The position numbers and the translations under genes are program-made. Positions 16,604 to 25,320 of a stretch of DNA of 64,000 nt are shown piece by piece (within the stretch, counting starts at the first letter, position 1; each line of letters opens with the position of its first letter). The stretch is from assembly GCF_009749385.1 (NCBI RefSeq), contig NZ_WBIN01000008.1:62001-126000 (forward strand). The letters are read 5' to 3'. The notes beneath the pieces were generated by a model. The model was not told where the DNA came from and did no database searches. It saw nothing but the letters and a program-made list of their open reading frames with translations. Source of the DNA: Agromyces allii (lineage in GTDB: Bacteria; Actinomycetota; Actinomycetes; Actinomycetales; Microbacteriaceae).

Positions 16604-18352
16604 ATGTCCGAACTCGAGTCCCCGACGCGATCGGTGCCCCGCACCCGTCGCCGTCTCGCCGTGCTCGCGAGCCTGGCCGCCGCCGTGTTCGCGACGGCGG
16701 CCTTCATCGCGGCGCCGGCGTCCGCGGCCGAACCGCCGCCCGCCGGGGCCTACACCGTGACGTTCACGGATGTCGCGGCGCGCGACGCGGCGATCGGCTC
16801 GACGGGCGTCACGCCCGCGCGCCTCTACGACGCCATCTTCGCGGGCTTCTCCGCCAAGCTCACGGCCGAGCAGACGGCGTCGCTCACCGCCGATCCGTCG
16901 GTGCTGGGGCTCATGGCCGAGGAGCCGGTCATCGCACTCGCCCAGGACGTGCCGCCGGCCGTCGGGGCGGTCGAGGCCGACGAGCCTCCGATCAAGGCCG
17001 GCGACGGCGTCGGCACCTGGACCGGACCGGGCGTCGCGGTCATCGACTCGGGCGTGAGCACCCACACCGACCTCAACCTCGCGACGGCGGTCAACTGCCT
17101 GCCGACCGGCACCGCCGCCGACGGCGACGGCCACGGCACGGGCGTCTCGGGCGTGCTCGGCGCGATCGACAACGCGACGGGCATCGTCGGCACCGCCCCC
17201 GGCGTGCCGATCCACTCGGTGCGCGTGCTCGGCGACGACCTGCTCGGCACCGTGCAGTCGCTCCTCTGCGGGCTCGAGTGGGTGGCCGACAACGCCGCGG
17301 CCAAGGACATCGCGGTCGTGAACATGAGCATCGCGTACACCGGGACCGACGACGGCAACTGCGGCCGCACGAACGGCGACGCCGTGCACCAGGCCGTCTG
17401 CGCGCTGACCGACGACGGCATCTCGATCGTCGCGGGCGCCGGCAACTCGGGCAAGGACCTCGCGCTCTACTCCCCCGGCAACTTCGACGAGGTGCTCGTC
17501 GTGACGAACATGGCCGACTTCGACGGCAAGCCCGGCGGACTCGGAACGGCGCCGTGCAGCGTGACGACCAAGGACGACGCGTACGCCGTCTCGACCAACT
17601 ACGCGGTGAGCGCCGCCGACCAGGCGCACACCGTCGCCGCACCCGGCGTCTGCCCGTACACGACGAAGAAGGGCAACCGGTACGGCTACGTCGCGACGGG
17701 CACGAGCATGGCGACGGGTGCGGCGAGCGGCGTCGTCGTCGCCTGCTACGCGTTCGGCCCCTGCGACGGCCGTTCGACCGACGAGGTCATCTCGATCATC
17801 CGCGGCCAGGCCCAGGCCGCCGCGGCACGCGGTCACGTCTTCACGGGCGACCCCACGAAGCCCGTGGCCGGCAAGTACTTCGGCTACCTCCTCTCGGCGG
17901 TGCCGACCGGCTCGACGCCGACGCCGACGCCCACGCCGACGCCCACTCCTACGCCGACGCCGACTCCCACGCCCACACCGACGCCGACTCCCACGCCGAC
18001 GCCGACTCCCACGCCGACGCCGACTCCCACGCCGACGCCGACGCCGACGCCGACGCCCGACCGCACGGCCCCCGTGGCCACGATCACGTCGCCGGTCTCG
18101 GGCAGCACGGTGTCCGGGACATCCGTCGTCGTCACCGTCTCGGCGACCGACAACGTCGCAGTGACCGCCGTGGCCCTCTGGGCGGGCACGACTAAACTCG
18201 GCAATGCGACGAAGCAGGCGGACGGAACCTGGCGCGCCGTGCTCAACTCGCGCCTGTACCCGAACGCGGCCTACGGCGTGACCGCGAAGGCGACGGATGC
18301 CGCGGGCAACGTCGGCACGAGCGCGCCCGTCACCATCGCAGTACGCAACTGA
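16604..18352 (+). CDS. Secreted S8 subtilisin-like protease with Thr-Pro linker and Ig-like domain
   Basis: 582 residues. A cleavable Sec signal (RRRLAVLASLAAAVF ... APASA) ends near residue 41. An I9-type propeptide follows (about 47-110), then the peptidase domain with Asp148 (VAVIDSG), His177 (GDGHGTG), Asn281 and Ser368 (GTSMA). A (Thr-Pro)n linker lies at about 440-486, and a C-terminal bacterial Ig-like domain begins DRTAPVATITSPV. It has no membrane anchor or sorting motif. It starts 85 bp after the EPS glycosyltransferase gene and 50 bp before ugd, so it may be cotranscribed and could process surface proteins or act in EPS export; its role is unknown. Confidence 0.93.
   Translation: MSELESPTRSVPRTRRRLAVLASLAAAVFATAAFIAAPASAAEPPPAGAYTVTFTDVAARDAAIGSTGVTPARLYDAIFAGFSAKLTAEQTASLTADPSVLGLMAEEPVIALAQDVPPAVGAVEADEPPIKAGDGVGTWTGPGVAVIDSGVSTHTDLNLATAVNCLPTGTAADGDGHGTGVSGVLGAIDNATGIVGTAPGVPIHSVRVLGDDLLGTVQSLLCGLEWVADNAAAKDIAVVNMSIAYTGTDDGNCGRTNGDAVHQAVCALTDDGISIVAGAGNSGKDLALYSPGNFDEVLVVTNMADFDGKPGGLGTAPCSVTTKDDAYAVSTNYAVSAADQAHTVAAPGVCPYTTKKGNRYGYVATGTSMATGAASGVVVACYAFGPCDGRSTDEVISIIRGQAQAAAARGHVFTGDPTKPVAGKYFGYLLSAVPTGSTPTPTPTPTPTPTPTPTPTPTPTPTPTPTPTPTPTPTPTPTPTPTPTPDRTAPVATITSPVSGSTVSGTSVVVTVSATDNVAVTAVALWAGTTKLGNATKQADGTWRAVLNSRLYPNAAYGVTAKATDAAGNVGTSAPVTIAVRN
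17920..18059. repeat. CCGACG-type low-complexity tract encoding the Thr-Pro linker
   Basis: A hexamer-based tract (CCGACG/CCCACG/CCGACT variants) in frame, giving alternating Thr and Pro. It is a likely site of copy-number slippage. Confidence 0.9.
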
Positions 18353-18402
18353 GCCCCGCCGCAGCGCGCCGACCGGCTCGACCCCGAAGAGAGGAACCAC
18401 GT

Positions 18403-19704
18403 ATGAAGCTCTCCGTCATCGGATGCGGCTACCTGGGGGCGGTGCACGCCTCCGCCATGGCCGAGCTCGGCCATGAGGTGATCGGCATCGACGTGGATCC
18501 CGCGAAGGTCGGCGCGCTGCAGGCCGGACGGCCCCCGTTCTTCGAACCCGGACTGCCCGAGGTGCTCACCTCGGCCGGCGCCACCGGCCGGCTGAAGTTC
18601 TCCACCGACATCGCCGAGGTCGCCGACGCGACCGTGCACTTCGTCGCCGTCGGCACCCCGCAGTCGGCCGACGGGTACGCGGCCGACCTGAAGTACGTCG
18701 ACGCCGCGATCGAGGCGCTCCTGCCGCACCTCAAGGAGGGCGACCTCATCGTCGGCAAGAGCACGGTGCCGGTGGGCACCGCCAGGCGTCTCGCCGATCG
18801 GGTCGCCGAGTCCGGAACGGGCGCCAGGCTGGCGTGGAACCCCGAGTTCCTGCGCGAGGGCTACGCCGTGAAGGACACCATCGAGCCAGACCGGCTCGTC
18901 TACGGCGTCGACGACGAGCGCGACGTCGACGTGCTCGACCGCGTCTACGCGACCGCGATCGGCGCCGGAACGCCGCGCATCGTGACCGACTACGCCACGG
19001 CGGAGCTCGTGAAGGTCGCCGCCAACGCGTTCCTCGCCACGAAGATCTCGTTCATCAACGCGATGGCCGAGATCGCCGAGGTCACGGGTGCCGACATCAC
19101 GAGCCTCGCCGACGCGATCGGGCACGACGCGCGCATCGGCCGACGCTTCCTCAACGCGGGCGTCGGCTTCGGAGGCGGCTGCCTGCCGAAGGACATCCGC
19201 GCGTTCACGGCGCGGGCCGAGGAGCTCGGTCGCGGCGAATCGGTCGCCTTCCTCAAGGAGGTCGACGCGATCAACCTGCGACGGCGCGTCCGCGTGGTCG
19301 ATCTCGCCGTCGACGCGCTCGACGGCGCTCCGTTCGGCAAGAAGGTCGCGGTGCTCGGCGTGACGTTCAAGCCGCACTCCGACGACGTCCGGGACTCCCC
19401 CGCGCTCGACGTCGCGGTGCAGCTGAAGGGGCTCGGAGCCGACGTGGTCGTCACCGACCCCGAGGGCATCGACAACGCCCGCCTGCGGCATCCGCAGCTC
19501 CTCTACACCGCCACCACCGAAGAGGCGCTGCGTCACGCAGACCTCGTGGTGCTCGTGACCGAATGGCCCGAGTACGTCGCGCTCGACCCCGAGCACGCGA
19601 AGTCGATCTCACGGGCCTCGACGGTCATCGACGGACGCAACGCGCTCGACCCGGCCGCGTGGAAGGCCGCCGGCTGGCAGTACGTCGGCATGGGCCGCAA
19701 CTGA
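18403..19704 (+). CDS. ugd: UDP-glucose 6-dehydrogenase
   Basis: 433 residues, the normal family length. The Rossmann start is MKLSVIGCGYLGAVHA, a conserved VAVGTPQ follows, and the catalytic cysteine Cys260 lies in GVGFGGGCLPKD. The C-terminal UDP-binding region includes FKPHSDDVRDSPAL. It oxidises UDP-glucose to UDP-glucuronate with two NAD, which predicts an acidic EPS. It is the last gene of the plus-strand EPS operon, directly before a strong terminator. The start is preceded by GAGAGGA. Confidence 0.95.
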   Translation: MKLSVIGCGYLGAVHASAMAELGHEVIGIDVDPAKVGALQAGRPPFFEPGLPEVLTSAGATGRLKFSTDIAEVADATVHFVAVGTPQSADGYAADLKYVDAAIEALLPHLKEGDLIVGKSTVPVGTARRLADRVAESGTGARLAWNPEFLREGYAVKDTIEPDRLVYGVDDERDVDVLDRVYATAIGAGTPRIVTDYATAELVKVAANAFLATKISFINAMAEIAEVTGADITSLADAIGHDARIGRRFLNAGVGFGGGCLPKDIRAFTARAEELGRGESVAFLKEVDAINLRRRVRVVDLAVDALDGAPFGKKVAVLGVTFKPHSDDVRDSPALDVAVQLKGLGADVVVTDPEGIDNARLRHPQLLYTATTEEALRHADLVVLVTEWPEYVALDPEHAKSISRASTVIDGRNALDPAAWKAAGWQYVGMGRN

Positions 19705-19719
19705 CCGAGCCAGACGCGA

Positions 19720-19754
19720 AACGGGGGTGCCGCTCGATGAGCGGCACCCCCGTT
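19720..19754. terminator. Bidirectional 16-bp-stem hairpin between ugd and the beta-helix gene
   Basis: A perfect inverted repeat (left arm 19720-19735, loop 19736-19738, right arm 19739-19754) begins 15 bp after the ugd stop and ends 17 bp before the convergent gene's stop. The stem is GC-rich with an AA/TT base and no long T-run, as is common for actinobacterial terminators. It can serve both strands. Confidence 0.88.
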
Positions 19755-19771
19755 CGTCGTGCGAGGCGGCC

Positions 19772-21019
19772 TCAGGCCCAGATGCGCGCCAGGTAGGCGT
19801 CGGTCGGCGTCGGCGTCTGCTGGTCGAACCACGACGCCCCGTACGAGCTCATGCCGCGATCGACCTGCCATCCGCCCTCGCCGGCGACGTTCTTCGACGC
19901 GGCCTTGTCGTACGACGTGAAGCTGTTGGTGACCGAGGCCCACTGCGTGTCGTACATCGACCCGAAGACGTACGAGTCGTTCGCGAAGAGCTGTCCGGGC
20001 TCGCCGCTGCCGTTGATCGCCTGGCCGATGGTCGGCCCCTGCGCACCGGAGGGCAGCGGGTAGCGCGCGCGGATCGCGAAGATCTGCGCGGTGAGGATCG
20101 TGTGGTCCAGGGTGAGGAACGGCGTGCCGAGGTTCGGATCCTGCGGCTTCGACCCCCCGACCTGGAGTGCGCTGTTGAGTGCGCCGAAGAACGTCGAATC
20201 GCGGATCGTGAGCCCGCGATACGCCCCGTTCCCGTACATCTGGAGCGTGTCGATGTGGTCCTTCGCGCCGCTCGGCCGGAACACCGGCGCGCAGTAGCAG
20301 CCCTCCCAGAGGGAGTCCTTGATGATCGAGTTCGTGCCGGCGGCGTAACCGAACGGGTCGTTGATGTCGACCTTCGCGTCGGCCATCACGACCTCGTGGG
20401 CCGAGCAGCCCTCGAGCACGCCGCTCGAGGAGGTCATGCGGAACCCGTGCGAGACCTTCGACTGCGCCCACGCGGTGCGGGAGCAGTCGGTGAGCAGCAT
20501 GAACCGCCCGTTGATGCGCGCGAACGTGACGCCCTTGACGCCGACGAGCCGTGCCGAGTCGGCGACAGTCACGCTGCCCCAGCCGTTCTTGGGCGACACG
20601 AGGATGTTCTTTGCGGCGGTGCCCCGACCGACCCCCTTGAGGGCGGCCGGCGACCCCGAGGACGCACCATACCCCGGCAGCGTTCCCGGAGCGACCCTGA
20701 TGTGCACGCCCGCCACGATCTGCGCGTCGGTGACCGAGGCGATGGCCCTGCCGATGGCGGTCCAGTCGCAGGCGACGTCGATGACCTTCTGGAAGGTCGC
20801 CGTCGGCTTCGGCGTGTGCGTCGGCCAGTGCGTGCCGTTCGGGCCGAAGGACCGCACGGTGGATGCCGCGACGGCTCCGGGCACTGCTGCCGTCTGCGCC
20901 GAGCTCGGACGCCAGAACGACGGCTTGAGCGGATCGAGGTAGGCGGCACTGGCCATCGCCGCGGGGGCCAGGAGCGCGGCTCCGGTGAGCAGGGTTCGTC
21001 GGGAGATGGGTTTCGTCAT
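19772..21019 (-). CDS. Tat-exported right-handed parallel beta-helix protein
   Basis: 415 residues. The start is MTKPISRRTLLTGAALL, a twin-arginine signal with cleavage near ASA. The mature part has GT..P, NGWGSVTV, ARLVGVKGVTFARING and GLTIRDSTFFGALNSAL segments with short hydrophobic repeats, typical of parallel beta-helix (pectate-lyase/right-handed helix) proteins. No catalytic residues are assigned. It may bind or cleave polysaccharide, and its position convergent to the EPS operon fits that. An upstream in-frame ATG at 21037 also has a GGAG site. Confidence 0.65.
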   Translation of the reverse strand: MTKPISRRTLLTGAALLAPAAMASAAYLDPLKPSFWRPSSAQTAAVPGAVAASTVRSFGPNGTHWPTHTPKPTATFQKVIDVACDWTAIGRAIASVTDAQIVAGVHIRVAPGTLPGYGASSGSPAALKGVGRGTAAKNILVSPKNGWGSVTVADSARLVGVKGVTFARINGRFMLLTDCSRTAWAQSKVSHGFRMTSSSGVLEGCSAHEVVMADAKVDINDPFGYAAGTNSIIKDSLWEGCYCAPVFRPSGAKDHIDTLQMYGNGAYRGLTIRDSTFFGALNSALQVGGSKPQDPNLGTPFLTLDHTILTAQIFAIRARYPLPSGAQGPTIGQAINGSGEPGQLFANDSYVFGSMYDTQWASVTNSFTSYDKAASKNVAGEGGWQVDRGMSSYGASWFDQQTPTPTDAYLARIWA

Positions 21020-21271
21020 GCGGTTTGCTCCGATCATCGGAAGGACTCCGTGACGCAATCGGTATCGACCTGACGCGCCAGATCTCTGCGAACTGTCGCG
21101 CGAGCCCCCTTGTGCGACACTTCGACGCTAGTCGTGAAGCGTTAACCCGTCGTTACGAGTGCGCGACGACCTCGCGTCACGCGGCGGCCGCCCGCTGCGA
21201 CTCCGGCAGACGACCACGTCCGGATCCGCACGCGATACCCCGCCGTCATGATGTCGGACTAGTCTTGCCCG

Positions 21272-21775
21272 ATGATCGGCCGGATCCCACGTCGTCGGCG
21301 CATCGCGCTCGCGGTCGTCGCTGCGGTCTACGTCGCGGCGCTCGCCGTCGTGCTGTTCTGGCCGGTGCACATCGACGGCGACGGCGGGTTCGTCCGCTTC
21401 GACCCGCTGCTGCGGGCGCTCGCGGCGTTCGGCATCCCGGCGTGGGCGAGCTACGCGTTCGTCGAGTTCGCGTTCAACGCGGCCCTGTTCGTTCCGCTCG
21501 GGATGCTGGTGGCCGCCGCCGCGTCGCAGCGTCCGGTCGTGCAGCGCATCGGAGCGGCGGTCGTCGGAGGCCTCGTGGTGAGCTGTCTCGCCGAGCTCGT
21601 TCAGCACGTCTTCCTGCCCCAGCGCACGACCGATGCCCGCGACGTGCTCGCCAACACGCTCGGCGCCGCTCTCGGCGCGGTCGTCGTCGTCGCGGTGGGT
21701 CACCTCGTCCGGCGTCGGCGCGCGTCGGCGATCGCGTCGGCCGCGCGCACGAGCGCGAGGTGCGAGAACGCCTGA
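21272..21775 (+). CDS. VanZ-like family membrane protein
   Basis: 167 residues with about four membrane segments. VanZ-family marks are AALFVPLGMLV near residue 75, a conserved AELVQHVFLPQR near 110 and DVLANTLGAALGA near 130. The function of the family is not settled; one member gives low-level teicoplanin resistance. The last 76 bp overlap the 3' end of the convergent GH15 gene. A basic tail of about 25 residues follows the last helix. Confidence 0.85.
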   Translation: MIGRIPRRRRIALAVVAAVYVAALAVVLFWPVHIDGDGGFVRFDPLLRALAAFGIPAWASYAFVEFAFNAALFVPLGMLVAAAASQRPVVQRIGAAVVGGLVVSCLAELVQHVFLPQRTTDARDVLANTLGAALGAVVVVAVGHLVRRRRASAIASAARTSARCENA

Positions 21776-23499
21776 GGCGTGTTGCCCGCCTGGCGCCCGG
21801 TCACGGGATCGACCTGTTCCGCGAGGAGTCCGAGCTCGTTCGCGAAGCCGAGGAGGCGGCGCATGAGGTGCTCCGCGTCGTCGAGGCGACCGCTTCGAGC
21901 GTACTGCTCGACGAGCCAGAACGAGCAGGCGAGGAACGCGTTCTCGTCGCCCGCGACGCCGTCGACGTCGTCCTCCGTGCGGTAGCGCCGGAGCAGCCCG
22001 TCGCGCAGGAGGGTGCGCTCGAGGTGCGCGACGGTGCCGAGCATGCGCGGGTCGTCGAAGGCGACGTACCCGACCTGCGCCAACTGCAGCAATGCGGCAT
22101 CCGGCTCCCGAGCCCCCTCCGCCTGCACGTAGCTGCCGAGTTCGTCGTCGTAGCCGCTGCGCTCGATGCGTTCGGCGAGCCCGTCGCGCATCGCGCGCCA
22201 GTGCTCGACCGGACCGCGCCGGCCGTCGTTCTCGACCGCGCACACGGCCCGGTCGAAGGCCGCCCAGAGCATGACCCTGGAGTGCGTGAAGTGGCGTTCG
22301 GGCCCGCGGATCTCCCAGATGCCCGAGTCCGGCCGATCGAGGCTGCGTTCGGCCTCGTCGAGCAGCGCGCGCTGCAACGGCCACGAGAACCCGTCCTCGT
22401 GCGCCTCGGCGTGCCGAACCGAGTCGAGCGCGATGAGCACCTCGCCGAACACGTCGGCCTGGAACTGGTCGGATGCCGCGTTGCCGACGCGCACCGGACC
22501 AGCGCCGCCGTAGCCGGGCAGCGTTTCGGCCTCCCACTCGGGCAGCCGTCGTTCGCCGGCGACGCCGTACATGATCTGCACGTCGGCCGGGTCGCCGGCG
22601 ACCGCGCGCTCGAGCCAACGTCGCCAGGCCTCGGCCTCGTGGTCGAGTCCGTGCACGAGCAGGGCCTGCAGCGTGAGCGAGGCGTCGCGGAGCCAGACGT
22701 AGCGGTAGTCCCAGTTGCGGGAGCCGCCGAACGCCTCCGGCAGGCTGGTCGTCGCGGCGGCCACGATGCCACCGGTGTCCTCGTGCGTGAGCAGTCGCAG
22801 GACGAGCAGCGACCGGCGCACCTCGTCGTCGTAGGCGCCGAACGACGTCGAGCGTCGCGCCCAGTCGCGCCACCACGCGTTCGTGCGTTCGATCGCCTCA
22901 TCGACGTCGACCGGCTCCGGCGGTTCGAGGTGCGACGGGTACCAGGTCAGTCGAAGGTCGACGGTCTCGTCCTGGGCGACGGCGAAGGTGCCGGCGTGCG
23001 CGTGGCCGTCGGCCCGGAGCCTCGGCCCGCGCAGCACGAGCGCGTCGGGGCCGGCCACGGCGAGCACGGCCGGCTCGGCGGTCGATCCGCCCTGCCGCAT
23101 CCAGGGAAGGGTGGCCGCATAGCCGAAGCGCACCCGCAGCTCCTGTCGCATGGTCACCGTGCCGCGGATGCCGCGGACCCGCCGGATCACGTCGCTGCGC
23201 TGGTCGTGCGCACCGGCGCCGATGGGCATGAGGTCGGTGACCTCGACCTCGCCTGTTCCGGTCGTCCATCGCGTGACGAGGGTGAAGGTGTCCTCGGCGT
23301 AGCTTCGCGCGGCGGTCGCGGCCGGGTCGTCGGGTCGCAGGAGCCATCGGCCGTGGTCCGCGTCTCCGAGCAGCGCTCCGAAGACGGATGCCGCGTCGAA
23401 CCGGGGCGGGCAGTACCAGTCGATCGAGCCCGCCGCGTCGAGCAGGGCGGTCGTGCGGCAGTCGCCGATGACCGCGTAGTCCTCGATGGGTGCCGGCAT
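21700..23499 (-). CDS. Glycoside hydrolase family 15 protein (glucoamylase/trehalase-like)
   Basis: 599 residues, the usual size of cytoplasmic bacterial GH15 proteins. It opens with IEDYAVIGDCRTTALLDAAG and SIDWYCPPRFD, the family's N-terminal beta-sandwich, and has the catalytic-domain signature NWDYRYVWLRDASLTLQAL near residue 280. There is no signal peptide. Actinobacterial relatives include trehalases and glucoamylase-like enzymes acting on alpha-glucans; the substrate cannot be told. It starts one base after the DUF418 gene stop, so the two form an operon. Confidence 0.92.
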   Translation of the reverse strand: MPAPIEDYAVIGDCRTTALLDAAGSIDWYCPPRFDAASVFGALLGDADHGRWLLRPDDPAATAARSYAEDTFTLVTRWTTGTGEVEVTDLMPIGAGAHDQRSDVIRRVRGIRGTVTMRQELRVRFGYAATLPWMRQGGSTAEPAVLAVAGPDALVLRGPRLRADGHAHAGTFAVAQDETVDLRLTWYPSHLEPPEPVDVDEAIERTNAWWRDWARRSTSFGAYDDEVRRSLLVLRLLTHEDTGGIVAAATTSLPEAFGGSRNWDYRYVWLRDASLTLQALLVHGLDHEAEAWRRWLERAVAGDPADVQIMYGVAGERRLPEWEAETLPGYGGAGPVRVGNAASDQFQADVFGEVLIALDSVRHAEAHEDGFSWPLQRALLDEAERSLDRPDSGIWEIRGPERHFTHSRVMLWAAFDRAVCAVENDGRRGPVEHWRAMRDGLAERIERSGYDDELGSYVQAEGAREPDAALLQLAQVGYVAFDDPRMLGTVAHLERTLLRDGLLRRYRTEDDVDGVAGDENAFLACSFWLVEQYARSGRLDDAEHLMRRLLGFANELGLLAEQVDPVTGRQAGNTPQAFSHLALVRAADAIADARRRRTR

Positions 23500-23500
23500 C

Positions 23501-24607
23501 TCAGCTCCGTCCGCTCGCGGTCGTGTCCACTGGTTCCCGCGCCGTGCGCGAGCGACCGCTCGCCCAACGAAGCAGCCACTCGAGCGGACCTCGACCGATG
23601 TACCGCCGCCAGAGCCATGCGAAGACCATCGAACCGACGACGAGCCAGAGGAGCAGCGGCCACGAGTCGTCGGTCAGGTACCCCGACGCCGGGTCGACGC
23701 GCACGGCGAGCGCGATCACCACGAGATGCAGCGTGTAGATGCTGAGCGGCATCGACCCCATCGCGGCGACCGGGCTGGTCGCGGCCACCGAGACACGGCG
23801 TACGCCGGGCGTCGCGAGTCCGGTGAGCACGAGCAGCACGGCGACCACCACCGCGGCCACGCCCGTGTTGGCGAGCGTCTCGAGCGAGGCACGCACGGGC
23901 ACCGACCACGCGGCATCCGCCACCATGTACGGCGACGGCAGCAGGGTCGAGAGCGGCAGCAGCACGCAGGCGACCGCACCGCCGACGAGCCCGACGAGGT
24001 ACACCGTGCTGCGCGAGCCGAGGTCGAGGCGGGCGAGCGCGAGGCCGATGAGCATGACCGGCACCCACACGATCACCGGGTACGCGCCGCTCACGGCCCA
24101 GTCGACGGGGATCTGGAGCGCGCCCTGTCGCGCCTCGGCGACGAACGGCGTGCGCGCCGCGATCTCGGCGAGCGCCGGCGCGACCGCCAGCAGCCCGATG
24201 CCCGTGACGAGTGCAGCCCGCGGCGGGATGAAGAGCAACGGCAGCATGAGCAGGAAGGCCACGCCGTAGACGTCGAGGATGATGAACACCAGCGGGTGCA
24301 GCGTGGCCGCGATGAGCAGGCCCATCGCGATGAGGATCACCGCGCGGATCGCGATCTGCCGACGCAGGATGCCGCGCCCCTCGCCCGCCGCGAGCGGCCG
24401 CACGCCGCCCGAGATGAACCCGAGCCCGATGCCGGCCGTCAGGGCGAACAGCAGCCGCGGGCGTTCGTCGGCGATGGCGATGAGCGCGAGGGCCGTCGGA
24501 TCCTCGACGGCCGGGGCGACGTGGGCCACGAACATGCCGATCAGCGCGAGGCCCCTCGCGGCGTCCACGCCGATGACGCGTGCCGGCGCGGCACCTCGCC
24601 TACTCAT
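23501..24607 (-). CDS. DUF418/HGSNAT-like multispanning membrane protein
   Basis: 368 residues with about 9-10 membrane helices. The N-terminus RVIGVDAARGLALIGMFVAH is the hallmark of the DUF418/heparan-alpha-glucosaminide acetyltransferase-like group, and the C-terminus GRGPLEWLLRWASG is the DUF418 ending. Members are often annotated as putative transmembrane acyltransferases, but biochemical proof is scarce. It is the first gene of the two-gene operon with GH15. Confidence 0.85.
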   Translation of the reverse strand: MSRRGAAPARVIGVDAARGLALIGMFVAHVAPAVEDPTALALIAIADERPRLLFALTAGIGLGFISGGVRPLAAGEGRGILRRQIAIRAVILIAMGLLIAATLHPLVFIILDVYGVAFLLMLPLLFIPPRAALVTGIGLLAVAPALAEIAARTPFVAEARQGALQIPVDWAVSGAYPVIVWVPVMLIGLALARLDLGSRSTVYLVGLVGGAVACVLLPLSTLLPSPYMVADAAWSVPVRASLETLANTGVAAVVVAVLLVLTGLATPGVRRVSVAATSPVAAMGSMPLSIYTLHLVVIALAVRVDPASGYLTDDSWPLLLWLVVGSMVFAWLWRRYIGRGPLEWLLRWASGRSRTAREPVDTTASGRS

Positions 24608-24652
24608 GACCCCATGTTCGAGGCATCCGCTGGGAACCGCGTGCAGACACGA

Positions 24653-24683
24653 CGGAAGCCCGGATCACCGACCCGGGCTTCCG
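24653..24683 (-). terminator. Hairpin terminator after the small surface-protein gene
   Basis: An 11-bp perfect stem (24653-24663 with 24673-24683), 9-nt loop, 46 bp beyond the stop at 24730. It separates that gene from the DUF418 gene. Confidence 0.8.
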
Positions 24684-24729
24684 CACCGTTCGTTCTCGTG
24701 GCGACGTCTCGCGGCGTCGGCGCGAACCG

Positions 24730-25227
24730 TCAGCCCTGCCGGCGAGCGCGACGCACGGTCGTCATCACGACCACCAGCGCGACGCCGAGCAGCAGCGCCC
24801 CCGCGCCGATCCAGATCCAGAGCACCGGGGCGTCGTAGCCGGTCGTGGCGATGCCCCCGCTCGCAGAATCGGCCGGCACGACGGTCAGGGTCCCCGTGGC
24901 GACCCAGTCGCCCGCGGTGTCCGTGATCGTGTACGTGCCCGGCGTGTTCGAGGACACCTGGAAGGAGACCGAGCCCGACGCATCGGTCGCCCGTGAGGCC
25001 GTTGCGGCCTTCAGCACGGCGAGCGTGACGGCATCGGGTGCGGTCGCGGTCGACGGCGTGTTCGGCGGCAGCCCGCTGAACGTGATCGTGCCGACTTCGC
25101 CGACGGTCAACGTGACGTTGGTGCCCTGACCGGTGTAGCCGGCGCCCCCGGCCGCCTGTGCCGCGGCTGGTGCTCCGATCAGCGCGGCGGCGACGACAGC
25201 GACGGTTGCAAGGATCTTTCGGATCAT
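24730..25227 (-). CDS. Small secreted surface protein with a degenerate LAxTG-like sorting signal
   Basis: 165 residues. A Sec signal (MIRKILATVAVVAAAL ... AQA) ends near residue 25. A roughly 95-residue Thr/Ser/Gly-rich beta domain follows (GTNVTLTVGEVGTITFSGLP ... YTITDTAGDW). The end is arranged like a sortase substrate: GGIATTGYDAP, a 22-residue hydrophobic stretch, and the basic tail RRARRQG. IATTG departs from LPxTG and is closest to the LAxTG pattern of class E sortases in actinobacteria. No sortase gene lies in the window. The ATG at 25227 is chosen because GAGGGG precedes it. Confidence 0.75.
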   Translation of the reverse strand: MIRKILATVAVVAAALIGAPAAAQAAGGAGYTGQGTNVTLTVGEVGTITFSGLPPNTPSTATAPDAVTLAVLKAATASRATDASGSVSFQVSSNTPGTYTITDTAGDWVATGTLTVVPADSASGGIATTGYDAPVLWIWIGAGALLLGVALVVVMTTVRRARRQG

Positions 25228-25274
25228 GATTGCGTTACCCCTCGTAGGCTTCATGAGCACAGAGAAACCCCGAA

Positions 25275-25307
25275 TTCGGAACCCCCCAGTGGTGCCGCCG
25301 TTCCGAA
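25275..25307 (-). terminator. Possible terminator of the DUF4012 gene
   Basis: An 8-bp inverted repeat (TTCGGAAC at 25275-25282, GTTCCGAA at 25300-25307) begins 13 bp after the DUF4012 stop. The loop is long (17 nt), so the assignment is moderate. Confidence 0.5.
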
Positions 25308-25320
25308 AGACGACACGACC

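Noticed and set aside
17920..18059. Tandem hexamer tract as a CRISPR or noncoding satellite
   Set aside because: It is in frame inside the subtilase gene, gives a Thr-Pro linker, and has no spacer-repeat structure.
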